From NCBI RefSeq assembly GCF_001013905.1, contig NZ_LN831790.1, forward strand, positions 5,532,001 through 5,596,000: a stretch of 64,000 nt of DNA. Direction: 5' to 3'. A model generated the notes under the pieces. That model was given only the letters and a program-made list of their open reading frames with translations, was not told where the DNA came from and did not search any database. Each line of letters starts with the position of its first letter. The first letter of the stretch is position 1. The stretch comes from Streptomyces leeuwenhoekii (lineage in GTDB: Bacteria; Actinomycetota; Actinomycetes; Streptomycetales; Streptomycetaceae). Positions 25,855-34,337 of this stretch are shown one piece after another. A program made the position numbers and the translations under genes.

Positions 25855-27792
25855 TCAGGCACCGCCGACCGCGGTGAGCAGGGCCAGCGGGGCCGCCGCC
25901 GAGCGGGACTCCCGGACGCAGGCGTGGGGATAGGGCACCGGCTCCGGGTGGCTGTCGCGGCCGTACCCGGCGAGCACCTCCGGCAGCCGGTGACCGGTGG
26001 CGGTCGCCGCCTCCACCAGGCCGTGCGCCACCGTGCGGGCCTCGTCGTGCAGGCCGTAGCGGGCCAGGCCCAGCGCGATCAGCGCGTTGTCGTGCGGCCA
26101 CACCGAGCCGCGGTGGTACGACAGCGGGTGGTAGGCGGGCTGGCCCGCGGCCAGCGTCCGTACGCCCCAGCCGGAGAAGAAGTCCCTCTCCAGCAGACGC
26201 CGGCCGACCAGCTCGCCGTACTCCTTGTCCAGCAGCCCCGACCACAGCAGATGCCCGGCGTCGGAGGCCAGCGCGTCGACCTGCCGGCCCTCCCCGTCCA
26301 GGGCGAGCGCCGGGAAGGAGTGGCGCGGCATCCAGAAGTCCCGCTGGAACCGGTCGCGCAGATCACCGGCCGCCTGCTCCAGCAGCTCCGCGTACACCCG
26401 GTCGGCCCACACCGTGCGCGCCAGGTGCGCGGTGCGGCGCAGGGCGTCGTAGGCGTAGCCCTGGGCGCCCGCCGCCACCACCGGCCCGCTCGGCCGGGTG
26501 CCGTCGGCGGAGCAGATCGAGCCGGGGGAGTCCTTCCAGTTCTGGTTGGCGAGCCCGCCCCGGTCGGCGCGGTAGACCAGATAGCCCCGCGAGGTCAGCC
26601 CGCCGTGGTCCAGCATCCAGCCGACCGCCGCCCGGGCGTGCGGCTGGAGGCGGCGGGCCAGCTCCGTGTCGCCGGTGTGCTCGACGTACGCGCCCAGCAG
26701 GACGAGGAACAGGGGGGTGGCGTCGACGGAGCCGTAGTACCGCCCGTAGGGGACCTGGCCGAAGTGGGCCAGCTCGCCGTGCCGGACCTCGTGCACGATC
26801 TTGCCGGGCTGGGTGACGGCGTCCGCGCCGGTGTCCGTCGCCTGGGTCGCCGCCAGCGCCAGCAGCGTGGCGGCGGCCGGCCCGGAGCGGTAGGGGAGGA
26901 CGAACAGGGACGTCAGCAGGGCGTCCCGGCCCAGCAGGGTCAGGAACCAGGGCGCCCCGCCGGCCGGCACGCGCAGCTCCTCGCCCTCCGGGCCGGCCGC
27001 GGGCACCTGGAGGGCGGCCAGGTCGGCCAGCCCCCGCGCGCAGGCCGCGGCCAGCTCCGGCCAGCCGGTCGGGAAGGCCACGCCCGCGGCGAGGGCGTCC
27101 TCCTCGGCCAGCAGCCGCTCGCTCACCGCGGCCGGGGAGCGGGGCACCCGCAGCGCCCGCCGGTCGCCGTGCGGGCGGGCCATCACCCGCAGCACCAGCT
27201 CCACCGAGCCGTGCGGGGGCAGTTCCAGCGTCCACACCAGACGGCGGGCGCCGGTACCGGTCTCCTCCACGGCGTCCGGGGCGGGCTCGGCCGTCACCGT
27301 CGTACAGGAGCGCCAGGTGCCCCGCCGGTAGGCGAACTCCACGCCGTGGCCGAGGACTTCGCGGGAGCGCTGGGCGCCGGGCTTGGCGTAGGTGCGGTGG
27401 TCGGCGCGCAGCTCGAACTGGTCGGCGAAGTCGGCGTCGGCGGTGAGCGCCAGGCGTACCGAGGACGGTGCCGGGCGGTTGCTCGTCACCCGGAGCGTCT
27501 CCACGAACGAGCCGTACCCGACGGCCTGTTCACGGAAGAGCGTGTACGCGGGCGGCTCGTCGCGTCCGCCGCGCGGCACCAGGACGCAGCGCGCGGTGTC
27601 CCCGATCGCGACGGGGGTCAGGGCCTCGGGCACGGCGCCGTCGACGGTGAGCTGCCACCGGCTCAGATGGCGCGCGTCGCGGACGAACAGCCCGTCCGGG
27701 ACGCCGCCGCCCCGCACCCCGCTGATGTCGCCGCGCTCGCCCACCGTGGCGAACGTCCCGCCGTACACGAGCAGTCGATGCCGGTCGGTCAT
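25855..27792 (-). CDS. Glycogen-debranching-like amylo-alpha-1,6-glucosidase family protein
   Basis: A 645-residue protein. The N-terminal about 190 residues match the GDE N-terminal beta-domain (DGLFVRDARHLSRW; GYGSFVETLRV). The remainder is an (alpha/alpha)6 MGH1-like glycosidase domain with AAGGAPWFLTLLGRDALLTS near residue 285, NQNWKDSPGSI near residue 425 and HPLSYHRGSVWPHDNALIA near residue 565; Asp/Glu in these segments are the likely catalytic pair. There is no signal peptide, so it is cytoplasmic. It may act on glycogen or trehalose-related oligosaccharides; many actinobacterial members are uncharacterised. Convergent with dusB. The upstream ROK regulator is a plausible regulator by location. 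Confidence 0.85.
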   Translation of the reverse strand: MTDRHRLLVYGGTFATVGERGDISGVRGGGVPDGLFVRDARHLSRWQLTVDGAVPEALTPVAIGDTARCVLVPRGGRDEPPAYTLFREQAVGYGSFVETLRVTSNRPAPSSVRLALTADADFADQFELRADHRTYAKPGAQRSREVLGHGVEFAYRRGTWRSCTTVTAEPAPDAVEETGTGARRLVWTLELPPHGSVELVLRVMARPHGDRRALRVPRSPAAVSERLLAEEDALAAGVAFPTGWPELAAACARGLADLAALQVPAAGPEGEELRVPAGGAPWFLTLLGRDALLTSLFVLPYRSGPAAATLLALAATQATDTGADAVTQPGKIVHEVRHGELAHFGQVPYGRYYGSVDATPLFLVLLGAYVEHTGDTELARRLQPHARAAVGWMLDHGGLTSRGYLVYRADRGGLANQNWKDSPGSICSADGTRPSGPVVAAGAQGYAYDALRRTAHLARTVWADRVYAELLEQAAGDLRDRFQRDFWMPRHSFPALALDGEGRQVDALASDAGHLLWSGLLDKEYGELVGRRLLERDFFSGWGVRTLAAGQPAYHPLSYHRGSVWPHDNALIALGLARYGLHDEARTVAHGLVEAATATGHRLPEVLAGYGRDSHPEPVPYPHACVRESRSAAAPLALLTAVGGA

Positions 27793-28340
27793 CTCCCGGC
27801 CCCCTCCCTTGTCGCTGCGGTCGACGGCGTCGCCGGGGTCCGGCCGCCGGCGGGAGCCGGGCGGACGGGGCGTCCCCGCGCGGGCCCCGGTCTCCGCCCC
27901 GCGCTCCGGGGAACGCCGCGGTGCCGCTCCGCCGCTCCGCCGCGCGTGCCGCCCCGGCCCGCCGCGCGTGCCCCTCGCGGCACCCGGGACGGCCCTGCCG
28001 CGGTGCGCCGCACCGCGGGGCCGGGACCGAACGCGCCGGGCCGCCGCGCGTAGGGTGCGGCGGACACCGCGGAGACCGCGAACGCGGCGGGCACCGCGGG
28101 CACGGTGAGGGCGGGAGGGAGGGGCGGGATGCGGGGGACGGAGGGGCGGTACGCGGTGCGCGGCGCCCGCCCGCCGGTCCGCGGGGCGGCCCCGGGCTCA
28201 CGTCGGGTGGTGCGGTCCACTCAGGGCTCCCCGAAAGACGTCCGGCCGACCGGTTCGGCAGTGGCCACCGTAGAGTTACGTCCATTTAACACGCAAAACT
28301 CACTATGTATTGCAGAGTTGGGAAACACAAGGGGGTGCGC
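27793..28340. other. 548-base divergent intergenic region
   Basis: 27793-28260 is extremely G+C-rich with no coding frame I trust; TAGGGT at 28050-28055 is a possible plus-strand -10. 28270-28330 drops sharply in G+C and carries the likely ROK-gene promoter and operator. A 72-codon frame from 28129 ends at the ROK start in ATGA, but its composition does not support it as a gene. Confidence 0.6.
28297..28319. promoter_or_regulatory. Inverted repeat in front of the ROK regulator
   Basis: AACTC 28297-28301 and GAGTT 28315-28319, 13-base A+T-rich spacer; another GAGTT at 28273-28277. Likely autoregulatory operator of the ROK gene. Confidence 0.45.
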
Positions 28341-29579
28341 ATGACCGGACGTACCGGCAGGGCGGACAGGGGCGCCGCCAGGGCGGGCGGCCAGGCGAGC
28401 GCCGGTGATCTGCTGGAGCTCGTGCGCCGTGGCCGCGCCACCACGCGCGGGGCGCTCCAGCAGGCCACGGGACTGTCCCGGGCCACCGTGGGCCAGCGTC
28501 TGGACCGGCTCTTCCGGGCGGGCTGGCTGCGCGAGGGCGCCGGCGGCCCGGTGGACTCGCCGCACGGCGGACGGCCCTCCATCACCCTGGAGTTCGACGA
28601 CGAGCACGCCGTCGTCCTGGCCGCCGACCTCGACACCCGGCACGCCCGTGCCGCCGTCCTGACCCTGACCGGCGAGATCCTCGCCGAGCGCGGCGGGACG
28701 CTGGTGATCGAGGACGGCCCCGAGGCGGTCCTCGGCGAACTGGGCCGTTGGTTCGGGGAGTTGCTGGAGCGGTCCGCCCGCTCGGCGCGGGAGGTCTGCG
28801 GGGTCGGCCTGGCGGTGCCCGGCCCCGTCGACCACGCCACCGGCCGGGTGGTCCAGCCGCCGATCATGCCGGGCTGGGACGGGTACGACATAACGGGCCG
28901 CCTGGCCCGGGCCCTCACCGAGCACACGGGGGCCCCGCCCATACCCGTCCTGGTCGACAACGACGCCAACCTCATGGCCTACGGCGAACAGCGCGCCTCC
29001 CACCCGGACTGCTCGGCCTTCGTCCTGGTGAAGGTGTCGACCGGCATAGGCGCCGGGGTCGTGGTGGACGGCTCGGTCTACCGGGGCGTCGACGGCGGCG
29101 CGGGGGACATCGGGCACATCCGCGTCCCCGAGGGCGCCCAGGCGCTGTGCCGCTGCGGCTCCCACGGCTGTCTGGCCGCGGTCGCCAGCGGGGGCGCGGT
29201 CGCCCGGCGGCTGGCGGCGGCCGGGGTCCCGGCGGAGTCCGGCTCGGACGTGCGCGAGCTGCTGGCGGCCGGACACCCGGAGGCGGCGGCGCTGGCCCGG
29301 GAGGCCGGGCGGCTGGTCGGGGACGTGCTGGCGACGGTGGTGACGCTGCTGAACCCCGGGGTGCTGATGATCGCGGGGGATCTCGCGGGGACGCCGTTCC
29401 TCACCGGCGTGCGGGAGCTGCTGTACCAGCGGGCGCTGCCGCGGTCCACCGCCCGTCTGGACGTGGTCGCCTCCCGGCTGGGCGAGCGGGCCGGGCTGGT
29501 CGGGGCGGGGGCGCTGGTGGTGGAGCACCTGTACGCCCCGGAGCGGGTGGAGGAGCGGCTGCGGGCGCTCGGGGTGTGA
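28341..29579 (+). CDS. ROK-family transcriptional regulator
   Basis: A 412-residue protein. Residues 15-80 form a winged helix (RRGRATTRGALQQATGLSRATVGQRL). The rest is an ROK sugar-kinase-like domain: LAADLDTRHARAAV, VDNDANLMAYGEQ near the sugar site, and DGGAGDIGHIRV with the zinc-site His. A CRCGSHGCL zinc loop follows near residue 272, which marks regulators and kinases of the ROK group. AAGGGGG at 28329-28335 precedes the ATG. It probably senses a sugar or sugar phosphate and controls nearby carbohydrate genes (the divergent debranching-like enzyme or ppdK). Targets are inferred from position only. Confidence 0.92.
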   Translation: MTGRTGRADRGAARAGGQASAGDLLELVRRGRATTRGALQQATGLSRATVGQRLDRLFRAGWLREGAGGPVDSPHGGRPSITLEFDDEHAVVLAADLDTRHARAAVLTLTGEILAERGGTLVIEDGPEAVLGELGRWFGELLERSARSAREVCGVGLAVPGPVDHATGRVVQPPIMPGWDGYDITGRLARALTEHTGAPPIPVLVDNDANLMAYGEQRASHPDCSAFVLVKVSTGIGAGVVVDGSVYRGVDGGAGDIGHIRVPEGAQALCRCGSHGCLAAVASGGAVARRLAAAGVPAESGSDVRELLAAGHPEAAALAREAGRLVGDVLATVVTLLNPGVLMIAGDLAGTPFLTGVRELLYQRALPRSTARLDVVASRLGERAGLVGAGALVVEHLYAPERVEERLRALGV

Positions 29580-29700
29580 GGCGTCCGGCAGGCGTGTGAC
29601 AGGGACGTTTCCGCTGAGGGCGTCGGTCCGCCGACCGGTCCGCATGGTGAAATCCGGTCGACTGTGGCAGCGTGATTCTCGCCACCCTTGATAGGGGTTG

Positions 29701-29714
29701 CGCTCACATGAGCG
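29701..29714. promoter_or_regulatory. Operator-like dyad, copy 1
   Basis: CGCTCA-CA-TGAGCG, perfect 6-2-6 palindrome. An extra half site TGAGCG follows at about 29720-29725. The same motif recurs exactly 100 bases downstream. Confidence 0.65.
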
Positions 29715-29736
29715 GATCATGAGCGACTGCACTTCT

Positions 29737-29765
29737 CAAAGGGTGGCACTCAGTGCCACCCTTTG
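29737..29765. promoter_or_regulatory. Perfect 13-bp inverted repeat upstream of ppdK
   Basis: CAAAGGGTGGCAC 29737-29749 with GTGCCACCCTTTG 29753-29765 and a 3-base loop. A third copy of the arm, GCCACCCTTGAT, lies at 29681-29692. It may be a terminator for the ROK gene (158 bases upstream), an operator or a riboregulatory hairpin; there is no U-run. Confidence 0.7.
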
Positions 29766-29800
29766 ATCGTTCACCGGGCGAAAACACACATGAGGAATGC

Positions 29801-29814
29801 CGCTCAGATGAGCG
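29801..29814. promoter_or_regulatory. Operator-like dyad, copy 2
   Basis: CGCTCA-GA-TGAGCG, the same 6-2-6 palindrome as at 29701-29714, exactly 100 bases later. Confidence 0.65.
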
Positions 29815-29842
29815 ATGTCGATGCCTTTTGAGAAGGTGGTTC

Positions 29843-29857
29843 GTTCAAGAAGTGAAC
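29843..29857. promoter_or_regulatory. Short inverted repeat upstream of ppdK
   Basis: GTTCA-AGAAG-TGAAC, perfect 5-5-5 dyad just after CTTTTGAGAAGG (29825-29836), which is nearly complementary to CTTCTCAAAGG at 29732-29742. Confidence 0.45.
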
Positions 29858-30017
29858 ACGTGGCCACTCGGGTGCTTGCCGACTCGTGACTTTCGATCCG
29901 CTGGCGGACGAGTGGTTACAGGCGCATGACGCGCAAGTGGACGTACCCACGAGCCTTCGATCTGGGTACATTCCCCGACGTCAGGGCAGCCACCGCGTCC
30001 TCGAGGAGTCGAGACCC

Positions 30018-32765
30018 GTGTCGGAAAACAAAGATCCCCAGGTAGCTGAGCAGGGCGCCAGCGTTGAGGGCGTGAAGTTCGTTTACGACTTCACCGAGGG
30101 CAACAAGGAGCTCAAGGACCTCCTCGGCGGCAAGGGTGCCAACCTCGCCGAGATGACCAACCTGGGCCTTCCGGTCCCTCCCGGGTTCACCATCACCACC
30201 GAGGCGTGCAAGGTCTACCTCGACAGCGGCGAGGAACCGGCGGCACTGCGTGACGAGGTGAGTGCGCACCTCGCCGCCCTCGAGGAGAAGATGGGCAAGA
30301 GGCTCGGCCAGGCCGACAACCCGCTCCTCGTCTCCGTCCGCTCCGGCGCCAAGTTCTCCATGCCCGGCATGATGGACACGGTCCTCAACATCGGCCTCTC
30401 CGACACGTCGGTGCAGGGCCTGGCCGCCCAGGCCGGCGACGAGCGGTTCGCCTGGGACTCCTACCGCCGCCTCATCCAGATGTTCGGCAAGACCGTCCTC
30501 GGCGTCGACGGCGACCTCTTCGAGGAGGCGCTGGAGAAGGCCAAGCAGGCCAAGAAGGTCACGGTCGACACCGAGCTGGAGGCCGCCGACCTGAAGAAGC
30601 TGGTCACCACCTTCAAGAAGATCGTCAAGAAGGAGGCCGGCCGGGACTTCCCGCAGGACCCGCGCGAGCAGATGGACCTCGCCATCAAGGCGGTCTTCGA
30701 CTCCTGGAACGGCGAGCGCGCCAAGCTCTACCGCCGCCAGGAGCGCATCCCGCACGACCTCGGCACCGCGGTCAACGTCTGCTCGATGGTCTTCGGCAAC
30801 CTGGGCCCCGACTCCGGCACCGGCGTCGCCTTCACCCGCGACCCCGCCTCCGGCCACCAGGGCGTCTACGGCGACTACCTCCAGAACGCCCAGGGCGAGG
30901 ACGTGGTGGCCGGCATCCGCAACACGGTGCCGCTCGCCGAGCTGGAGCAGATCGACAAGAAGTCGTACGACCAGCTCATGCGGATCATGGAGACTCTGGA
31001 GAACCACTACAAGGATCTCTGCGACATCGAGTTCACCATCGAGCGCGGCCAGCTCTGGATGCTCCAGACCCGCGTCGGCAAGCGCACCGCGGGCGCGGCC
31101 TTCCGCATCGCCACCCAGCTCGTGGACCAGGGCCTGATCGACGAGGCCGAGGCGCTCACCCGCGTCAACGGCGCCCAGCTCGCGCAGCTCATGTTCCCCC
31201 GCTTCGACGAGAACGCGAAGGTCGAGCAGGTCGGCCGGGGCATCGCGGCCTCGCCGGGCGCGGCGGTCGGCAAGGCCGTCTTCGACTCGTACACGGCCGT
31301 CAAGTGGTCCCGCTCCGGCGAGAAGGTCATCCTCATCCGCCGGGAGACCAACCCCGACGACCTGGACGGCATGATCGCCGCCGAGGGCATCCTGACCTCC
31401 CGCGGCGGCAAGACCTCCCACGCGGCCGTGGTCGCCCGCGGCATGGGCAAGACCTGTGTCTGCGGCGCGGAGGAGCTGGAGGTCGACACCAAGCGGCGCC
31501 GGATGACCGTCCCCGGCGGGCACGTCGTCGAGGAGGGCGACGTCATCTCCATCGACGGCTCCACCGGCAAGGTCTACCTGGGCGAGGTCCCGGTCGTGCC
31601 CTCCCCGGTCGTGGAGTACTTCGAGGGCCGGATGCACGCGGGCGCCGAGGACGCCGACGAGCTGGTCGAGGCCGTGCACCGGATCATGGCCTTCGCCGAC
31701 CGCAAGCGCCGGCTGCGGGTGCGCGCCAACGCCGACAACGCCGAGGACGCGCTGCGCGCCCGCCGCTTCGGCGCCCAGGGCATCGGTCTGTGCCGCACCG
31801 AGCACATGTTCCTCGGCGACCGCCGCGAGCTGGTGGAGCGGCTGATCCTCGCCGACACCGAGGCCGAACGCGAGGAGTCCCTGAAGGAACTCCTCCCGCT
31901 CCAGAAGCAGGACTTCGTCGAACTGTTCGAGGCGATGGACGGCCTCCCGGTCACCGTCCGCCTGCTCGACCCGCCGCTGCACGAGTTCCTGCCCGACATC
32001 ACCGAGCTGTCGGTCCGCGTGGCCCTCGCCGAGTCCCGCCAGGAGCCGCACGAGAACGAGCTGCGCCTGCTCCAGGCGGTGCACCGCCTGCACGAGCAGA
32101 ACCCGATGCTCGGCCTGCGCGGTGTCCGCCTCGGCCTGGTCATCCCCGGCCTGTTCACCATGCAGGTCCGCGCGATCGCGGAGGCCGCCGCGGCCCGCCG
32201 CGCGGCCAAGGGCGACCCGCGCGCCGAGATCATGATCCCGCTCGTCGGCACCGTCCAGGAGCTGGAGATCGTCCGCGAGGAGGCCGACAAGGTCATCGCC
32301 GAGGTCGAGGCGGCCTCGGGCACGAACCTGAAGCTGTCCATCGGCACGATGATCGAGCTGCCGCGCGCCGCGCTGACCGCCGGCCAGATCGCCGAGGCGG
32401 CGGAGTTCTTCTCCTTCGGCACCAACGACCTGACCCAGACGGTGTGGGGCTTCAGCCGCGACGACGTCGAGGCGTCGTTCTTCACGGCGTACCTGGAGAA
32501 GGGCATCTTCGGCGTCAGCCCCTTCGAGACGATCGACAAGGACGGCGTGGGCTCCCTGGTCGCCGCCGCCGCGAAGGCCGGCCGCGCCACCCGCCCCGAC
32601 CTGAAGCTGGGCGTCTGCGGCGAGCACGGCGGCGACCCGGAGTCCGTCCACTTCTTCCACGAGGTGGGCCTGGACTACGTCTCCTGCTCCCCGTTCCGCA
32701 TCCCGGTGGCCCGCCTGGAGGCCGGCCGCGCGGCGGTCACCTCGCAGGGCAGCGACCACCGCTAG
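30018..32765 (+). CDS. ppdK: Pyruvate, phosphate dikinase
   Basis: Interconverts pyruvate, ATP and phosphate with PEP, AMP and pyrophosphate through a phosphohistidine. It has 915 residues. The N-terminal ATP-grasp domain opens with LLGGKGANLAEMTNLGLPVP. The swivelling domain carries the catalytic His in GGKTSHAAVVARG (H468). The C-terminal TIM barrel has GLCRTEHMF, FSFGTNDLTQ and the catalytic Cys in GVCGEHGGD (C867). The start is GTG 30018 with GAGGAG at 30003-30008; the frame is open to 29886 without family similarity. The unusual dyad-rich upstream region suggests tight control. In Streptomyces it would feed PEP for gluconeogenesis or recycle pyrophosphate. A U-run terminator follows. Confidence 0.98.
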   Translation: MSENKDPQVAEQGASVEGVKFVYDFTEGNKELKDLLGGKGANLAEMTNLGLPVPPGFTITTEACKVYLDSGEEPAALRDEVSAHLAALEEKMGKRLGQADNPLLVSVRSGAKFSMPGMMDTVLNIGLSDTSVQGLAAQAGDERFAWDSYRRLIQMFGKTVLGVDGDLFEEALEKAKQAKKVTVDTELEAADLKKLVTTFKKIVKKEAGRDFPQDPREQMDLAIKAVFDSWNGERAKLYRRQERIPHDLGTAVNVCSMVFGNLGPDSGTGVAFTRDPASGHQGVYGDYLQNAQGEDVVAGIRNTVPLAELEQIDKKSYDQLMRIMETLENHYKDLCDIEFTIERGQLWMLQTRVGKRTAGAAFRIATQLVDQGLIDEAEALTRVNGAQLAQLMFPRFDENAKVEQVGRGIAASPGAAVGKAVFDSYTAVKWSRSGEKVILIRRETNPDDLDGMIAAEGILTSRGGKTSHAAVVARGMGKTCVCGAEELEVDTKRRRMTVPGGHVVEEGDVISIDGSTGKVYLGEVPVVPSPVVEYFEGRMHAGAEDADELVEAVHRIMAFADRKRRLRVRANADNAEDALRARRFGAQGIGLCRTEHMFLGDRRELVERLILADTEAEREESLKELLPLQKQDFVELFEAMDGLPVTVRLLDPPLHEFLPDITELSVRVALAESRQEPHENELRLLQAVHRLHEQNPMLGLRGVRLGLVIPGLFTMQVRAIAEAAAARRAAKGDPRAEIMIPLVGTVQELEIVREEADKVIAEVEAASGTNLKLSIGTMIELPRAALTAGQIAEAAEFFSFGTNDLTQTVWGFSRDDVEASFFTAYLEKGIFGVSPFETIDKDGVGSLVAAAAKAGRATRPDLKLGVCGEHGGDPESVHFFHEVGLDYVSCSPFRIPVARLEAGRAAVTSQGSDHR

Positions 32766-32845
32766 CCCTGGGAAAGGCCCCGGAGCCGCCGTCTGTCACC
32801 CGACCACCCTCACCGATCGGCGGCGGCTCCGGATCACGAAAGAGA

Positions 32846-32884
32846 GGGCGGCACCCCGTGCGGGGGGTGCCGCCCCCTTTTTTT
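32846..32884 (+). terminator. Rho-independent terminator after ppdK
   Basis: GGGCGGCACCCC 32846-32857 pairs perfectly with GGGGTGCCGCCC 32864-32875, followed by CC and seven T. One of only two clear U-run terminators in the window. A weaker arm pair (CCGGAGCCGCC 32780-32790 with GGCGGCTCCGG near 32822-32832) lies in front. Confidence 0.92.
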
Positions 32885-33151
32885 CCCGGGTCGCAGCGCC
32901 GGCAGCGGTACCGCGGCGGTGAGCACCGTAGGGGGAGAGCCGGCCCGAGGTGGCCTCCTCCTCGGGGCGCACCACCACGGCCGGCAGTTCACCGGCCCCG
33001 GTGGTGTGCCACGGCCGCTGAGCGGCCCGTCCCGTACGGCCACACGTCACGGGTTGTCCATGACCCGTCAATCATGCGGCCCTAGGGTCCGTGACCGCGC
33101 GACCCCGCCGGCACCCGCCGGCGGGGCGGTCACGGCACCTCTGGAGTGAGA
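32885..33151. other. Intergenic region before the PhoX-like gene
   Basis: No gene seen. With the terminator zone the gap from ppdK is 386 bases. TAGGGT at 33083-33088 is a possible -10 of the next gene. Confidence 0.5.
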
Positions 33152-34309
33152 GTGGAACGTCGTACCCTCCTGCGTGCGGCCGCCCTCGGCGGCTCCGCCG
33201 CCCTGGGCGGCACCCTGTGGCGCGGCGCCGCGTACGCGGCCCCGGCCCAGCCCGGCGCCGGCCCCTACGGGCCGCTGGGCGCGCCGGACGCCAACGGGAT
33301 CCGGCTGCCGAGCGGGTTCACCAGCCGGGTCGTCGCCCGGTCCCGGCAGACGGTCCCCGGCACGTCGTACACCTGGCACGACGCCCCCGACGGCGGGGCC
33401 TGCTACGCCGACGGCACCGGCTGGATATACGTGTCCAACTCGGAGATCAACCCGGGCGGCGGGGCGGGCGCCGTGCGGTTCTCCTCGACGGGCGCCATCA
33501 CCGGCGCGTACCGGATCCTCTCCGGCACCCGCACCAACTGCGCGGGCGGCAGGACCCCGTGGAACACCTGGCTGTCCTGCGAGGAGGTGGACCGGGGGTA
33601 CGTCTACGAGACCGACCCGTGGGGCGTGAAGGCGGCGGTGCGGCGGGACGCCATGGGCCGTTTCAAGCACGAGGCCGCGGCGGCCGACCCGGTCCGCAAG
33701 GTCGTCTACATGACGGAGGACGTCACCGACGGCTGCTTCTACCGCTTCCGCCCCACGACCTGGGGCGATCTGTCCTCCGGGACCCTGGAGGTGCTGGTCG
33801 CGGGCAGCGGCGCCACCAGCGGTCCGGTCACCTGGGCCCGGGTCCCCGACCCCACCGGCGCCACCGCCACCCGCAACCAGGTCTCGGGCGCCAAGCGGTT
33901 CAACGGCGGCGAGGGCTGCTACTACGCCGACGACACCTGCTGGTTCACCACCAAGGGCGACAACCGCGTGTGGCAGTACAACGCCGCCGCCCAGACCATC
34001 GAGCTGGCCTACGACGACTCCCTGGTCCCCTCCGGCGCGGCCCCGCTGACCGGCGTGGACAACGTCACGGGGGCCGCCTCCGGCGACCTGTTCGTGGCCG
34101 AGGACGGCGGGAACATGGAGATCTGCGTGATCACGCCGGACGACGTGGTCGCCCCCTTCCTGCGCATCGACGGCCAGTCGGGCTCGGAGATCACCGGCCC
34201 GGCGTTCTCCCCGGACGGCACCCGGCTGTACTTCTCCAGCCAGCGGGGGACGTCCGGGAGCTCGTCGGGCGGGATCACCTATGAGGTGAAGGGCCCCTTC
34301 CGGTCGTAG
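33152..34309 (+). CDS. Secreted PhoX/DUF839-like protein with Tat signal
   Basis: A 385-residue protein. The N-terminus ERRTLLRAAALGG with a following Ala/Gly core and AYAAPA is a Tat-like signal with signal-anchor features. The mature part matches the PhoX (DUF839) beta-propeller family: SCEEVDRGYVYE, FKHEAAAADPVRKVVYMTEDVTDGCFYRF and GEGCYYADDTCWFTT. In true PhoX phosphatases the Glu/Asp and Cys residues of these segments hold iron and calcium. Start choice: GTG 33152 with GGAG at 33143-33146; GTG 33146 would add two residues. Phosphatase activity is not certain, since many actinobacterial homologues are uncharacterised. Confidence 0.82.
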   Translation: MERRTLLRAAALGGSAALGGTLWRGAAYAAPAQPGAGPYGPLGAPDANGIRLPSGFTSRVVARSRQTVPGTSYTWHDAPDGGACYADGTGWIYVSNSEINPGGGAGAVRFSSTGAITGAYRILSGTRTNCAGGRTPWNTWLSCEEVDRGYVYETDPWGVKAAVRRDAMGRFKHEAAAADPVRKVVYMTEDVTDGCFYRFRPTTWGDLSSGTLEVLVAGSGATSGPVTWARVPDPTGATATRNQVSGAKRFNGGEGCYYADDTCWFTTKGDNRVWQYNAAAQTIELAYDDSLVPSGAAPLTGVDNVTGAASGDLFVAEDGGNMEICVITPDDVVAPFLRIDGQSGSEITGPAFSPDGTRLYFSSQRGTSGSSSGGITYEVKGPFRS

Positions 34310-34337
34310 CCGCGCGGGCCCGGACGGCTCGCGGCCG

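Larger units (their letters stand above)
29580..30017. other. Dyad-rich 438-base non-coding region before ppdK
   Basis: No credible gene. It contains at least five inverted repeats between 29681 and 29857, described separately, and a promoter-like GGTACATT near 29966-29973 about 45 bases before the ppdK start. G+C is clearly lower than the surroundings. Confidence 0.75.

Noticed and set aside
28129..28344. 72-codon frame ending in ATGA at the ROK gene start
   Set aside because: Part of it reads through the A+T-rich promoter/operator zone and codon use is not Streptomyces-like there. The overlap with ATG is probably chance.
29916..32759. 947-codon minus-strand open frame across ppdK
   Set aside because: Shadow of the highly conserved ppdK coding frame; no motif, no ribosome-binding site.
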